This document shows positions 15,818 through 25,486 of a stretch of 55,830 bases of DNA, piece after piece. How positions within the stretch are numbered: the first letter of the stretch is position 1; each line of letters opens with the position of its first letter. Source of the DNA: a virus; IMG/VR virus record IMGVR_UViG_3300020438_000050, positions 1-55,830 of that record; one strand, given 5' to 3'. Position numbers and translations under genes: made by a program. Under the pieces are notes generated by a model. That model saw nothing but the letters and a program-made list of their open reading frames with translations. It made no database searches and was not told the origin of the DNA.

Positions 15818-16957
15818 ATGAAAGTATTAGTTCTTGGTGACATAATCATCGACAAGTATATCTACGGTACTAGTTCACGCATTAGTCCCGAAGCCCCCGT
15901 TCCTGTAATTACATACAAGAGCGAAGTTGAAACACTTGGAGGGGCAGGACTTGTATATGAGAATCTTAAAAGTTTAGGAGTTGATGTTACATTATTTAAA
16001 ACAAATCAACCACGTAGTATTAAGACACGTATAATATGTGACGGTCATTACATAACCCGTATAGACAACGATAAACATGCAAATTCAAACGTAGTTTTAG
16101 ATGAAGTATTATGTAGTGATTTTTCTAAGTATGATTATGTAGTACTAAGTGATTATAACAAAGGTGTTCTAGATGAATCTTTAAAAATTATAGAACATAT
16201 TAATAAATTTGGTTGTAAAATTATTGTAGACCCTAAAGAACATGCAACTCAGTACAAAAACGCATGGTTAGTAAAACCTAATAATAGTGAATTTACTAAG
16301 TTTGGATTTAGTGATTGGAATGGCAATATCATTACTACTAATGCCAGTGATAATGTAGTTGCTTGTATAGACGATGTTGATTATAATCTTCCTGTTGCAC
16401 AAGTAGAAGTATCAGATGTTACAGGAGCAGGCGATTGTTTCTTAGCAGCATTTGTATATGGCTTAACTAAAAGTTATGATTATATGAAATGTTTAGAGAT
16501 TGCTATAAAAGGTTCTAGATGTGCAGTACAGCACGTAGGCACATATACACTAGCGCACAATGATATTGAAGAGCGTGTAATTTTTACAAATGGTGTGTTT
16601 GATATTATGCACACAGGACATTTTAATTTACTAAAAGAAGCACGTAGTTTAGGCGATAGACTTGTTGTGGGTATAAACTCAGATGCAAGTGTAAAACGTC
16701 TAAAGGGCAATAATCGCCCAGTAAACAACATAAAAAAACGTGTTGAACAAATATCTATATTACCATGGGTAGACGAAGTTCACGTTTTTGAACAAGATAC
16801 TCCTTATGAGTTAATTAAACATATAGCACCTAACTTAATTGTAAAAGGTGGTGACTATACTGTTGAAACCGTAGTAGGACATAATTTAGCTGATGTACAT
16901 ATTATACCTACAGTGGATGGATATTCAACAACACAGATTATAGAGAACAGCAAATGA
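15818..16957 (+). CDS. hldE: Bifunctional heptose-7-phosphate kinase / heptose-1-phosphate adenylyltransferase
   Basis: 379 residues in two domains. The PfkB-type kinase (about 1-235) has GDIIIDKYIYG, RISPEAPVPVI, the GGAG sugar-binding loop and the catalytic DVTGAGDCFLAAF near residue 200. The adenylyltransferase (about 245-379) has FTNGVFDIMHTGHFNLL, LKGNNRPVN, VKGGDYT and the terminal YSTTQII. It phosphorylates D-glycero-D-manno-heptose 7-phosphate and later makes ADP-heptose. It is about 100 residues shorter than E. coli HldE (477), with the loss in the kinase half, but all key motifs remain. It overlaps hldD by ATGA. The start codon sits at the expected transcription start. Confidence 0.94.
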   Translation: MKVLVLGDIIIDKYIYGTSSRISPEAPVPVITYKSEVETLGGAGLVYENLKSLGVDVTLFKTNQPRSIKTRIICDGHYITRIDNDKHANSNVVLDEVLCSDFSKYDYVVLSDYNKGVLDESLKIIEHINKFGCKIIVDPKEHATQYKNAWLVKPNNSEFTKFGFSDWNGNIITTNASDNVVACIDDVDYNLPVAQVEVSDVTGAGDCFLAAFVYGLTKSYDYMKCLEIAIKGSRCAVQHVGTYTLAHNDIEERVIFTNGVFDIMHTGHFNLLKEARSLGDRLVVGINSDASVKRLKGNNRPVNNIKKRVEQISILPWVDEVHVFEQDTPYELIKHIAPNLIVKGGDYTVETVVGHNLADVHIIPTVDGYSTTQIIENSK

Positions 16958-17772
16958 AAATATTAGTTACAGGACACAAAGGATTTATTGGATCAAACGT
17001 TGCAAAATATCTGCAACGCAAAGGCCATGATGTAGAAGGTTGGGATTATATTCCTGGTACAATACCTGATCCGAGTGGATACGATTGGGTTATACATCTA
17101 GGTGCAATTACTTCTACAACGTTTACAAACGTAGAAGAAATTATGGAAACAAATTTTGAATTTAGCGTTAGGCTTGCACAAACTTGTGATATGATGGGTG
17201 TTAATATGCAATATGCTTCTAGCGCAAGTGTGTATGGACCCACTACGCATTTTATTGAGCATGGTCCATTACAACCTCAATCACCTTATGCATGGACAAA
17301 GTACCTATTTGATAGATTTGTAATGCAACTTAAGGATGAATTTCAAATAAACATACAAGGTTTTAGATATTTTAATGTATACGGAGAAGGTGAAGAACAC
17401 AAAGGCGATCAAGCAAGTCCTTATACTAAATTTGCATATCAAGCCAAAGACAATGGTGTAATTAAATTATTTGAAGATAGTAATAACTATCGTAGAGATT
17501 TTATATGTGTTGATGATGTGTGTAAAGTACACGAAGCAATGTTAGATATTAATAGTTCTGACATATACAATGTAGGTACAGGACGTTCTGTGAGCTTTGA
17601 ATCTGTAGCACAGGCTATTGTTAACAAGCATGGCGGCAATATAGAATATGTGCCGATGCCAGAAAACATAAAATCACAGTATCAAGAATTTACATGTGCA
17701 AAAATGGATAAACTAAATTCAGTATTGGACATAGATTGGATTAACATAGAGGATTATATACATGGCAAGTAG
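16954..17772 (+). CDS. hldD: ADP-glyceromanno-heptose 6-epimerase
   Basis: 272 residues of the NAD(P)-dependent extended short-chain dehydrogenase family. It has the nucleotide-binding GHKGFIGS near residue 7, the active-site YASSASVYG and the catalytic YAWTK (Tyr-xxx-Lys) near residue 112. HldD-specific parts are NVYGEGEEHKG, RRDFICVDDV, YNVGTGRS and IEYVPMPENIKSQYQEFT. The enzyme converts ADP-D-glycero- to ADP-L-glycero-manno-heptose. E. coli HldD has 310 residues. The start overlaps hldE by four bases and its end overlaps the cupin gene by 11, which indicates one translationally coupled operon. Confidence 0.93.
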   Translation: MKILVTGHKGFIGSNVAKYLQRKGHDVEGWDYIPGTIPDPSGYDWVIHLGAITSTTFTNVEEIMETNFEFSVRLAQTCDMMGVNMQYASSASVYGPTTHFIEHGPLQPQSPYAWTKYLFDRFVMQLKDEFQINIQGFRYFNVYGEGEEHKGDQASPYTKFAYQAKDNGVIKLFEDSNNYRRDFICVDDVCKVHEAMLDINSSDIYNVGTGRSVSFESVAQAIVNKHGGNIEYVPMPENIKSQYQEFTCAKMDKLNSVLDIDWINIEDYIHGK

Positions 17773-18154
17773 ACTTTCAGGAACAGTAGAAAAAGGTTGG
17801 GGCATAGAATTAATTTGGGCTACTAATGATTTATACTGTGGTAAGCTTATGGTATTTAATAAGCCCGGTGCTAAATTTTCAATGCATTTTCATAAAGAAA
17901 AAGATGAAACATGGTTTGTTAATGAAGGCAGATTTATGGTAAGATGGATAGATACTAAAACAGCAGAGTTGTTCTCACAAGAACTAAAGCCGGGGGATAC
18001 ATGGCATAATCCTCCATTACAACCTCATCAGCTGACAGCTATTACAGCAGGAACTATTACTGAGGTTAGTACTGCTGATTCAGTTGAAGATAATTATAGA
18101 GTCTTTCCAGGTGATAGCCAGAAGGTAGAAAATGAGCCGATACAACCATCTTAA
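17762..18154 (+). CDS. Cupin-fold protein of the heptose operon
   Basis: 130 residues with a full cupin motif 1, G-x5-HxH-x4-E-x6-G (GAKFSMHFHKEKDETWFVNEG split across residues 37-57), and a motif 2-like GDTWHNPPLQPH near residue 79. Cupins of this size include sugar isomerases, epimerases and metal-bound sugar binders. Set between hldD and gmhB, overlapping both (11 and 23 bases), it most likely acts on a heptose or related sugar phosphate. No gmhA isomerase is in the window, so an isomerase role is an attractive but unproved option. Confidence 0.85.
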   Translation: MASRLSGTVEKGWGIELIWATNDLYCGKLMVFNKPGAKFSMHFHKEKDETWFVNEGRFMVRWIDTKTAELFSQELKPGDTWHNPPLQPHQLTAITAGTITEVSTADSVEDNYRVFPGDSQKVENEPIQPS

Positions 18155-18737
18155 AAATTCTCAACACACTATAGATAATTTTAAAAAAAGCGTTGTAGGA
18201 TTAGATAGAGACGGCGTTATAAATTTAGATCGTGGTACATATACTTGGAAAAAAGAAGACTTTGAGCCTATACCAAAATCTATAGAAGCTGTGTCTTTGA
18301 TTCGACAAAAGGGTCACAAAGTTGTAATAATTACAAATCAAGCCGGCATACACAAAGGACTATATACAGAGGATGATGTAAACACTTTACATCATTACAT
18401 GCTTGACTTATTTGGTCAAGCAGGATGTCCTAGTATAGACGGAATATATTTTAGTGCATCTAATGTAAAACAAGATCCGTTTGCAAAACCTAACGTAGGT
18501 ATGTTTAAAAAAGCAGCCACGGATATTAAAAATTTAAATTGGTCTACAGGATATTATGTAGGTGATAAAATTACTGATTTAAAAGCTGCATTCAAGGTAA
18601 AAGCAACACCTATACTTGTGCGCACAGGTCACGGTGTTGAAACTGAAGAACTATTAAGTAGTAGACATTCTTACAGACCTATTAAAAAACAAACACAAGT
18701 TTATAATAACTTGTGGGATTTTGCACAGGCTCTTTAG
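18132..18737 (+). CDS. gmhB: D-glycero-D-manno-heptose-1,7-bisphosphate 7-phosphatase
   Basis: 201 residues of the HAD superfamily. Motif I is GLDRDGVINLD (nucleophile Asp of DRD near residue 24), followed by the GmhB-type ITNQAGIHKGLYTEDDV near residue 70 and the HAD motif IV GYYVGDKITDLKAA. It removes the 7-phosphate between the two HldE reactions. In E. coli GmhB the region before motif III holds a Cys/His zinc site; here it is replaced by a shorter SNVKQDPFAKPNVGM loop with no Cys, so zinc binding is lost. AAGG precedes the ATG. It overlaps the cupin by 23 bases and the convergent giant gene by four. Confidence 0.92.
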   Translation: MSRYNHLKNSQHTIDNFKKSVVGLDRDGVINLDRGTYTWKKEDFEPIPKSIEAVSLIRQKGHKVVIITNQAGIHKGLYTEDDVNTLHHYMLDLFGQAGCPSIDGIYFSASNVKQDPFAKPNVGMFKKAATDIKNLNWSTGYYVGDKITDLKAAFKVKATPILVRTGHGVETEELLSSRHSYRPIKKQTQVYNNLWDFAQAL

Positions 18738-21700
18738 GCCTGTGCTTCACCCCATCTTAGAATAAGGTTTGCATTTGCATCCGCACCCGAAACCTTATAC
18801 ACGTTAATTGCAAGAACATCTGGACCATTTGGGAAGGTTCCTCTGCCACCTAGTGTGGTATTTGTAAGTTCTTTCAATTCACTAAAGTCCACAGTTGATC
18901 TTTCTCCTGGGTTAGCAATAAACGAAAATACTGTTTCGCCCGGCTGTGCAAACGGAGGTTGACTAAATGCAAATTGTATTGTTCCTGTGCCTGCAGCTAG
19001 TGTTCCTGTAAATGCGTTGTTAAACTGTACTTCGTAATATGTTACACTACCAAATATTTTTTGGGATATTGCAGATACACTTGTGTTTGCAGGGAATACT
19101 ACACTTCCGCCGGATTCGGTTACTGGTGTTCCTAGCGTAATACCCGAAGCAGCATAACTAGTTGAGTCTATGTATGCATAGTTCCTGTTTACAAGCGTAG
19201 CATTTCGAGTAATGTCAAATCTATTTGATTGATTTCCATTAATGTTGCCTGATATACGATTTGAAAGTCGAAGATAGCCATAGTCGCCGCTACCGTTTAT
19301 CTGTCCGCCAGTAATAGTTGTGTTAGCTGGAATTCGACCTTGAACGTTATCTACAATAGATGCTCCAAGGACTGCATTAATATCGGTTCCGAATGTATTT
19401 CTAAAGTCTGTTGCGTTAACATAAACTACACTATTTCTTCGATAACTGGTATATATACCACTGTCTAATGTGCCAGTTGTATTAGATATTTGAGTACCTG
19501 TGGTGTTTGTAACAGTGTTATCAGTTGTCCAGTTCACACTACCACCTGATGCAACTTGTGCAAAGCTAGGTTGTCCACCTTGTGCAACGCTTGACAGTCC
19601 TGTCCAACCAACATCTGCTGGATTAATTGGATAGTTTTGTGGATTCAACACACCTTCAATAACAATGCCGCCTTGAATAGGAGTGCCGTCGCTTTCAAAA
19701 CCATCTGATGTAATTTCTAGTCCTTGCAACAACAACTGTGCTCTGTTAAGCAATTCTCTTTCACCTAGGTCGCCAATAATAGCATTAGAAACACTAGGTG
19801 CTAGTCTTAACATAAACGCTGTTTGTTTAATTGTATTTGCATTAAGACCTGTTTCAGCGTATGAGAAAATGTATCCTCTATCTTCGTCAAATCCGCCATC
19901 TGTTAAAAATGCTGAACCCCAGTGTGATATCAACGGAGTAATTGTATTACTAATTAATACTACTCCAGTTTTATCTACGTGTGCGTCCGCTGCGCCTGCG
20001 CTATACGTTCTTTCTGCTCCTGATTGGAAGTTAGTTAGTGCAGTGCCTCTTGTACATCCAGTAAGTGTATTTGTTGTTTTGTCATTAGCAGTAAAACTAA
20101 TAATTTCATTATCGATGTACACAGTTCCAAACTCTGGGAAGAAACTACTATCTAATAACGGAATCGTAGTTTGTGTATTATCTAGTGCTGCTGCAAGTTT
20201 TGCTGGATAGCCTTCGTTAGTAACTTCGTAACGCACAGGCAAGTTACCTGAACGCATAAACGCTTCTGTGTTTACGTTTGAGTTACGCATTCTATGTGCA
20301 AATACAAAGTTACCATCTGAGCCACGTAGCATAAAGTCGATAAAACCAGCACCATACCAACTGTATTGAATACCGATCATTTGCATCTTAGCAATGTCAA
20401 TATCGTAACCACTTGGTCCAGCACCGTCAAGTGTATCTAAGTTAAAGTCTTGCTGTTTCACTTTTTTGTCAACTACTAAATTAGCTTTTGCACCAGTAAT
20501 ATCAGTAACACCTCTAAAATCTGGTGTTACATTGATTTCTGTTTGGCTAACAACGTGTGATACAACATGTGTCATACCTCTAATAATAATTCTATCGCCA
20601 GCCTTTGTTTGGTCTCTAAATCTTGTTGCTGTACCAGTAACAGTATTGCTGTCAACTTCAATAGCACATGTTCCTGCTAATTGTTGTGTACCTGTACGTT
20701 GATTTACACTAACGTTTTGTCCATCAAATTCCCAAAAAATACCATTTTGATCATCAAAAATACCAGAACGTACAGTTGCGCCGTGCCATGCAACAACACT
20801 CATTTGGGAGCCAAAACCAAGTACAGCTTCTTGTTTCATTACCGGAACAGTATCTTCTACTGTGCCTACATTTCTTCTTGATTTTAATTCAGCTAGCGCA
20901 ATTTTCACTCGGTTATCTATAGTTGCAGTTTGACTAATACCTTGCAAATGATTTGTAAGTGCAGTTTTGTCATCTACTGTTATAGAATCGCTTTCGTTAA
21001 AATCGCCCCACTTACGACCGTCATATGCTGTTTCATTAAGGAAAAAGTCGTGTACATCGCTTGTGTTAGTATCAAGTAATACTTCGTCAAATACTTGTAC
21101 TAACGGCCAATCAGCAATTGCTGTTGCTTCTAAAAATTCAGTGTCATCAGCAAGACGTCTGAGTGCCCTCACTTTGAAAGTTCTTTCATTTATAACTTCT
21201 TGTACAGTATAATCAAACTCGGGGGGTACTACTGTTTCTGTACCACTGTTGTAGCCGCTACTTTCTACAGCTAATAATCTAATTATACCGCCTACTTGAA
21301 CTCCGTGATCGTTATCGTCTGTCGTAATAGTAATTAAAGAATTAACTTCTGTGCCATCGGCAGTTACACTTGCTAAATCATAGCTTGGTGCAAATAGAGC
21401 ACCAGTTGTGTACATAATACCTTTACCTGATTGGTAACGAATATATTTTTTACTTTGACGTATTGCTTGCGCTCCGTGCTGCGGGCCGCCAGTTCCTAAC
21501 TGAACGCCGCCGTCAAATGGCCTATGAATAAAGAAACTATCTGGCCTAGTATAGAATGTTCCTGAAATAACATCTGAAGCACTAGTTGAGATTGATCCTG
21601 CAGCTCTTGCTACAAATCTTAATTGATTAGTTGAAGGTATATTAGTTGCAAGGAAAGCACCCGATGCAAGTAAATGGTTGTTTGATCCATCATCTGAACC

Positions 21701-24700
21701 AATAACTGTTATGAAACTGTTGCCAGGAACAATACCATGTGGAGTATCAAATGTTGCTTCAATTGTTGCTAACTCGCTGAAGCTAATAGATGTAGTTTGT
21801 GGCACAGGTTCTGTTGTTACTTCACTCATTGTAAATGTACAAATTAATGCTACACTATCACCCGGATTAGCACCTGTAAAGTTTGGAGTATACGATGTTA
21901 CTGCACCCGCGTTTACACCGGTTACAAAAAACGTTAAATCGTGTGTACCATCACCGTCTAATTGTGATCCAGGTACAAACAAAGTATTACCAATTTCATA
22001 GTTTGTGCCGCCTTGAGTAATTAATATATTATCATATATGCCGTTTATTCTTCTAATAGTAAACTCGGCGCCTGATCCTGCCGGTACATCAGCTTGTGGT
22101 GCTACATTAGTATATGCTAATGTGCCGTTATTACCACTGCCTGTTGAGTTGAATGTTAACACAGCACCTGTGGCGTCCACTGTTAGCACTGTGATTATAA
22201 TATCGTTAGTTGGTGTTGCACCGCCAACTAAGTTACCTAATATTTTTAATTCTTGGTTCGGCGCATAATTGGTGCCGCCCGTAGCAAGTGTTATCGTATA
22301 TACTGTTGCATTTAAGTCAACATCAAATGTTGCTCCAGTTGGGTTAATAATTTCGATAATACCTGTTGTAAATGATTCATTATTTACAGATACACCAGCT
22401 GCGCTTGATGCTGTAATAGATCCACTACCGTCTACGTTATCAATTGTTACAGTACAATCGTTAGTTGTTGATGCGCCTCCTAGGTCTGCACCATCAACTG
22501 TAAATTGATCTCCAATACTATATCCTGCGCCGCCGTTTAGTAAAGGAATAATTGCTTGGTACACAGTGCCTACACGTCTTATATCTACAGTTGCGCTTGT
22601 GCCCCCTGCGGCTGAAGTTGTATAAGGTACATCTGAATAAACAACATCAGCATCTGCGCCTGTGCCAGAAATACTTATTCCTGTAATTGCACCGGTTCTT
22701 CCGCCCACAGTACCTACACTAGTAACTGTACATATCGCATCATTAGTTGAATCAATGCCTCCAAGGTTTGAACCTAATATTCTAAATGTATCATTTGCTA
22801 TAAAGTCATCAGATACATCACCTGCATTTAGTGCTATTGAATATACATTATTGTTAACTGTAACGTCTACTAATACGTCTCGACCTTGGCCGCCTTCGTA
22901 TATTGCGCCGGAACCGTTAAATGATGCTGTTCCGCCAACGGCTGTACCTGACAAAGTAACAGTTGTTATTGCTCCTAACGGACTTGTAGCAACACTGTCA
23001 ACATAAATTAAACAGTCATTTGTAGGAGTTGTTCCGCCTAGAATCGTACCTAATACTTTTAGTCTATCCCCAGCTTTATAATCAACACCGGCTGTAGCAA
23101 TTGCATCTAAAGAATAAGATCCACCAGATCTAGTAATGTCAAATGTTGCACCTAGACCATCTACTGGTTCGGTGCTAGGTAATACTCCGGTATATGTTTT
23201 AGTATTAGAAGCTAAGTTTGATGTTAATCCGCCACTCAGTGTAAGTGTATTACCTACAATATTATTAACAAATATAGCTTGTCCGTCGCCGCGATCTAAT
23301 GCAAGGTTTGCAAGTATACCTGTAGAATCTACTACTTCAATATCAGTATCTCCAATTACTGCATTTTCTGCAATTTCTAATGTACTAAATTCGCCGCCGC
23401 CAGATGAGTTATCAACAAAGTTTGTAACCTGTGCGCCTAGTGGTATTCCGGTGCCAGTTAACGGTGAGCCAACTTCTGGACTATTACCGTCATATGGCAG
23501 TGTGTTAGAACCTGTCGGAACAGACAATTCAGTTATCATTGTTCCTGCACTACCATTACTTACAACTTGGAAATTTGCATTAGTAATGCCAGCGCCTGTA
23601 TAAAATCCAGCTTCTCTTAACTGCGTGTATCCCGTAGAAAGTACATCACCATTATTAGTGCCAACTTTTGACTTTGCATAATATGTAAAAGTATTGTCAG
23701 TTGGTGTTTCGACTATAACAAAACTACCTTCTCCTCTAGCTGCTCCCGAAACTGCATTTTCTAAAGCTTTAATTGTTATAGGAGTTCCTGAATCAAAACC
23801 ATGTGGTGCAACTGTTGTTACTGTAATTAATGATGCACCTACGCCACTTGTTCCTGCACTTGCATCAGTTACAACTGATAATACTTCGGAACTAGTTCCA
23901 GGTATTTCGTATACACTAGGATACCCTCTCATCATAGCAATTGCAGACCATTTAGTAGGCTGAAGCCCGTACTCAAAGTCAGCATCGAGCATACTTAGTG
24001 GCGGTGCAATACGCATACGCTCAATAGCATCTGTACCAAAATCGTATGGTCTTACTGTTTGAACACTTTTGCCGTTTTCTATTTTTTCTACAAAAATTTG
24101 TATATCATCAGTTTCTGATTGATCTTCAGTGTTGATATTAAGCCATAACATAGTGACTGCGTCAGTTGTTTGTAAATAAGACTTAAAGTTTTCGTTAGTA
24201 CCTTTTGTTTGTAATTCAACCTTTGCGCCTGCATTAACATCAGCAAAGTTATAAATGATATTGTTTGTAGTTGTATTTGAAGCAATTAAAATTTCATCTT
24301 GATCGTATCTACCTTGGAAAGATAGTTTACCAATTGTATTTTCTTCATATGTTGGCAAGCTTGATACACCGTTGTGTATTACGTTTATAACAACATTACT
24401 TAACGTATCTATACGAGTGCTTGCAACCGCTTCTCCGTTGGTTGAATTTGTAGTTTGTGTAACTTCACTATTCAACACTTGCGGATATGTAGTATTTTGG
24501 AATATATAATCTGTAAGTAAGCGTTGAATAAGTGCATGGGATGCTAATTCTGCACCTCTATCGCCGTCAACTTGAGCAACTCCGTTGTCCCAATAGTAAT
24601 TTACATACTTGTATGTTTTTTCGTTGCCGCCATATCGTAAGTCATTCTTATATGCATCTAATATTAGTCCAACATCTCGTTCGCACTTATCTGCACTTGT

Positions 24701-25483
24701 ATTAACATAGTTAAAAAATACATCACTAACACCATCTGTAACTGCACTTTCAAATGTGTGTACAGAAGTATCAGAAGATATGCCTACATTTACTGAAACT
24801 GTTGTATCGCCTATATCTGTAATAATAATAGGTTTGTTATAGTACGGATCATGACCTGTTGCGTTTGGCACGCCAACAGGTCTTGGATATGGGTGTAATG
24901 TAGCATTACCATCTAATGCGCATCTAAAAGTAATTCCGTGTGTAGCTATATTAATTGCGTCTCCAACATTAAAGTTGTGACTTAGTACTACAGAATTTGT
25001 TAATGAACTAACAAAAGTATGCACAGAAACATCATCTGTTCTTACTCCAAGATCAACTGTGATTGTAGTTGCACTTACAGCATTAATTCTTATTGCGTAT
25101 GTTGGATATGTAGGCTGAGTATTACTTGTATTTGACCAAGTTATTCCGTTAGCAGAAACTTTTATATATTGGCCAACGGTTAAAGTATGAGTTCCTATTG
25201 TAAGTACAGCATCGCCCGAACTAGGGTTATAAGTACCTGTAGTTGGAGTAAACATTGTATTAGGAATAATAGTAAGTTCCATAACTCCAGTTGCAGGTAA
25301 GTAAGTTGCAGTTTGGGGTGTATATTGCCTTGCGTCCAATACTTTTTGTGTTATATATGCATTAACTTCCTTTTGTAAAAAGGATTTATTGCTTGTAAGT
25401 AATGAATATGCATTAGGATAAAGATTTTCTAATCCACCCATTCCTGGTTTAAATACGTAATTTTTTATTTGTGTTTTTGCCAT
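18734..25483 (-). CDS. Giant modular virion protein, probably a tail fibre or baseplate fibre
   Basis: 2249 residues, beginning MAKTQIKNYVFKPGMGGLEN, a start seen on large marine T4-like virion proteins. Residues about 30-290 hold an N-[KR]-x-F ... C-x-RD ... DA module also found in the 34888-40596 fibre. Residues about 780-1200 hold at least five tandem beta repeats with the pattern YxxGDxxxxxGxxLGGxxxTND. Around residue 1700 is a conserved-looking core (GIQYSWYGAGFIDFMLRG), and a beta-rich C-terminus follows. No enzymatic site is visible. A perfect TATAAATA lies 72 bases before the ATG. It is likely a long particle-surface fibre; which fibre cannot be said. Confidence 0.9.
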   Translation of the reverse strand: MAKTQIKNYVFKPGMGGLENLYPNAYSLLTSNKSFLQKEVNAYITQKVLDARQYTPQTATYLPATGVMELTIIPNTMFTPTTGTYNPSSGDAVLTIGTHTLTVGQYIKVSANGITWSNTSNTQPTYPTYAIRINAVSATTITVDLGVRTDDVSVHTFVSSLTNSVVLSHNFNVGDAINIATHGITFRCALDGNATLHPYPRPVGVPNATGHDPYYNKPIIITDIGDTTVSVNVGISSDTSVHTFESAVTDGVSDVFFNYVNTSADKCERDVGLILDAYKNDLRYGGNEKTYKYVNYYWDNGVAQVDGDRGAELASHALIQRLLTDYIFQNTTYPQVLNSEVTQTTNSTNGEAVASTRIDTLSNVVINVIHNGVSSLPTYEENTIGKLSFQGRYDQDEILIASNTTTNNIIYNFADVNAGAKVELQTKGTNENFKSYLQTTDAVTMLWLNINTEDQSETDDIQIFVEKIENGKSVQTVRPYDFGTDAIERMRIAPPLSMLDADFEYGLQPTKWSAIAMMRGYPSVYEIPGTSSEVLSVVTDASAGTSGVGASLITVTTVAPHGFDSGTPITIKALENAVSGAARGEGSFVIVETPTDNTFTYYAKSKVGTNNGDVLSTGYTQLREAGFYTGAGITNANFQVVSNGSAGTMITELSVPTGSNTLPYDGNSPEVGSPLTGTGIPLGAQVTNFVDNSSGGGEFSTLEIAENAVIGDTDIEVVDSTGILANLALDRGDGQAIFVNNIVGNTLTLSGGLTSNLASNTKTYTGVLPSTEPVDGLGATFDITRSGGSYSLDAIATAGVDYKAGDRLKVLGTILGGTTPTNDCLIYVDSVATSPLGAITTVTLSGTAVGGTASFNGSGAIYEGGQGRDVLVDVTVNNNVYSIALNAGDVSDDFIANDTFRILGSNLGGIDSTNDAICTVTSVGTVGGRTGAITGISISGTGADADVVYSDVPYTTSAAGGTSATVDIRRVGTVYQAIIPLLNGGAGYSIGDQFTVDGADLGGASTTNDCTVTIDNVDGSGSITASSAAGVSVNNESFTTGIIEIINPTGATFDVDLNATVYTITLATGGTNYAPNQELKILGNLVGGATPTNDIIITVLTVDATGAVLTFNSTGSGNNGTLAYTNVAPQADVPAGSGAEFTIRRINGIYDNILITQGGTNYEIGNTLFVPGSQLDGDGTHDLTFFVTGVNAGAVTSYTPNFTGANPGDSVALICTFTMSEVTTEPVPQTTSISFSELATIEATFDTPHGIVPGNSFITVIGSDDGSNNHLLASGAFLATNIPSTNQLRFVARAAGSISTSASDVISGTFYTRPDSFFIHRPFDGGVQLGTGGPQHGAQAIRQSKKYIRYQSGKGIMYTTGALFAPSYDLASVTADGTEVNSLITITTDDNDHGVQVGGIIRLLAVESSGYNSGTETVVPPEFDYTVQEVINERTFKVRALRRLADDTEFLEATAIADWPLVQVFDEVLLDTNTSDVHDFFLNETAYDGRKWGDFNESDSITVDDKTALTNHLQGISQTATIDNRVKIALAELKSRRNVGTVEDTVPVMKQEAVLGFGSQMSVVAWHGATVRSGIFDDQNGIFWEFDGQNVSVNQRTGTQQLAGTCAIEVDSNTVTGTATRFRDQTKAGDRIIIRGMTHVVSHVVSQTEINVTPDFRGVTDITGAKANLVVDKKVKQQDFNLDTLDGAGPSGYDIDIAKMQMIGIQYSWYGAGFIDFMLRGSDGNFVFAHRMRNSNVNTEAFMRSGNLPVRYEVTNEGYPAKLAAALDNTQTTIPLLDSSFFPEFGTVYIDNEIISFTANDKTTNTLTGCTRGTALTNFQSGAERTYSAGAADAHVDKTGVVLISNTITPLISHWGSAFLTDGGFDEDRGYIFSYAETGLNANTIKQTAFMLRLAPSVSNAIIGDLGERELLNRAQLLLQGLEITSDGFESDGTPIQGGIVIEGVLNPQNYPINPADVGWTGLSSVAQGGQPSFAQVASGGSVNWTTDNTVTNTTGTQISNTTGTLDSGIYTSYRRNSVVYVNATDFRNTFGTDINAVLGASIVDNVQGRIPANTTITGGQINGSGDYGYLRLSNRISGNINGNQSNRFDITRNATLVNRNYAYIDSTSYAASGITLGTPVTESGGSVVFPANTSVSAISQKIFGSVTYYEVQFNNAFTGTLAAGTGTIQFAFSQPPFAQPGETVFSFIANPGERSTVDFSELKELTNTTLGGRGTFPNGPDVLAINVYKVSGADANANLILRWGEAQA

Positions 25484-25486
25484 TTT

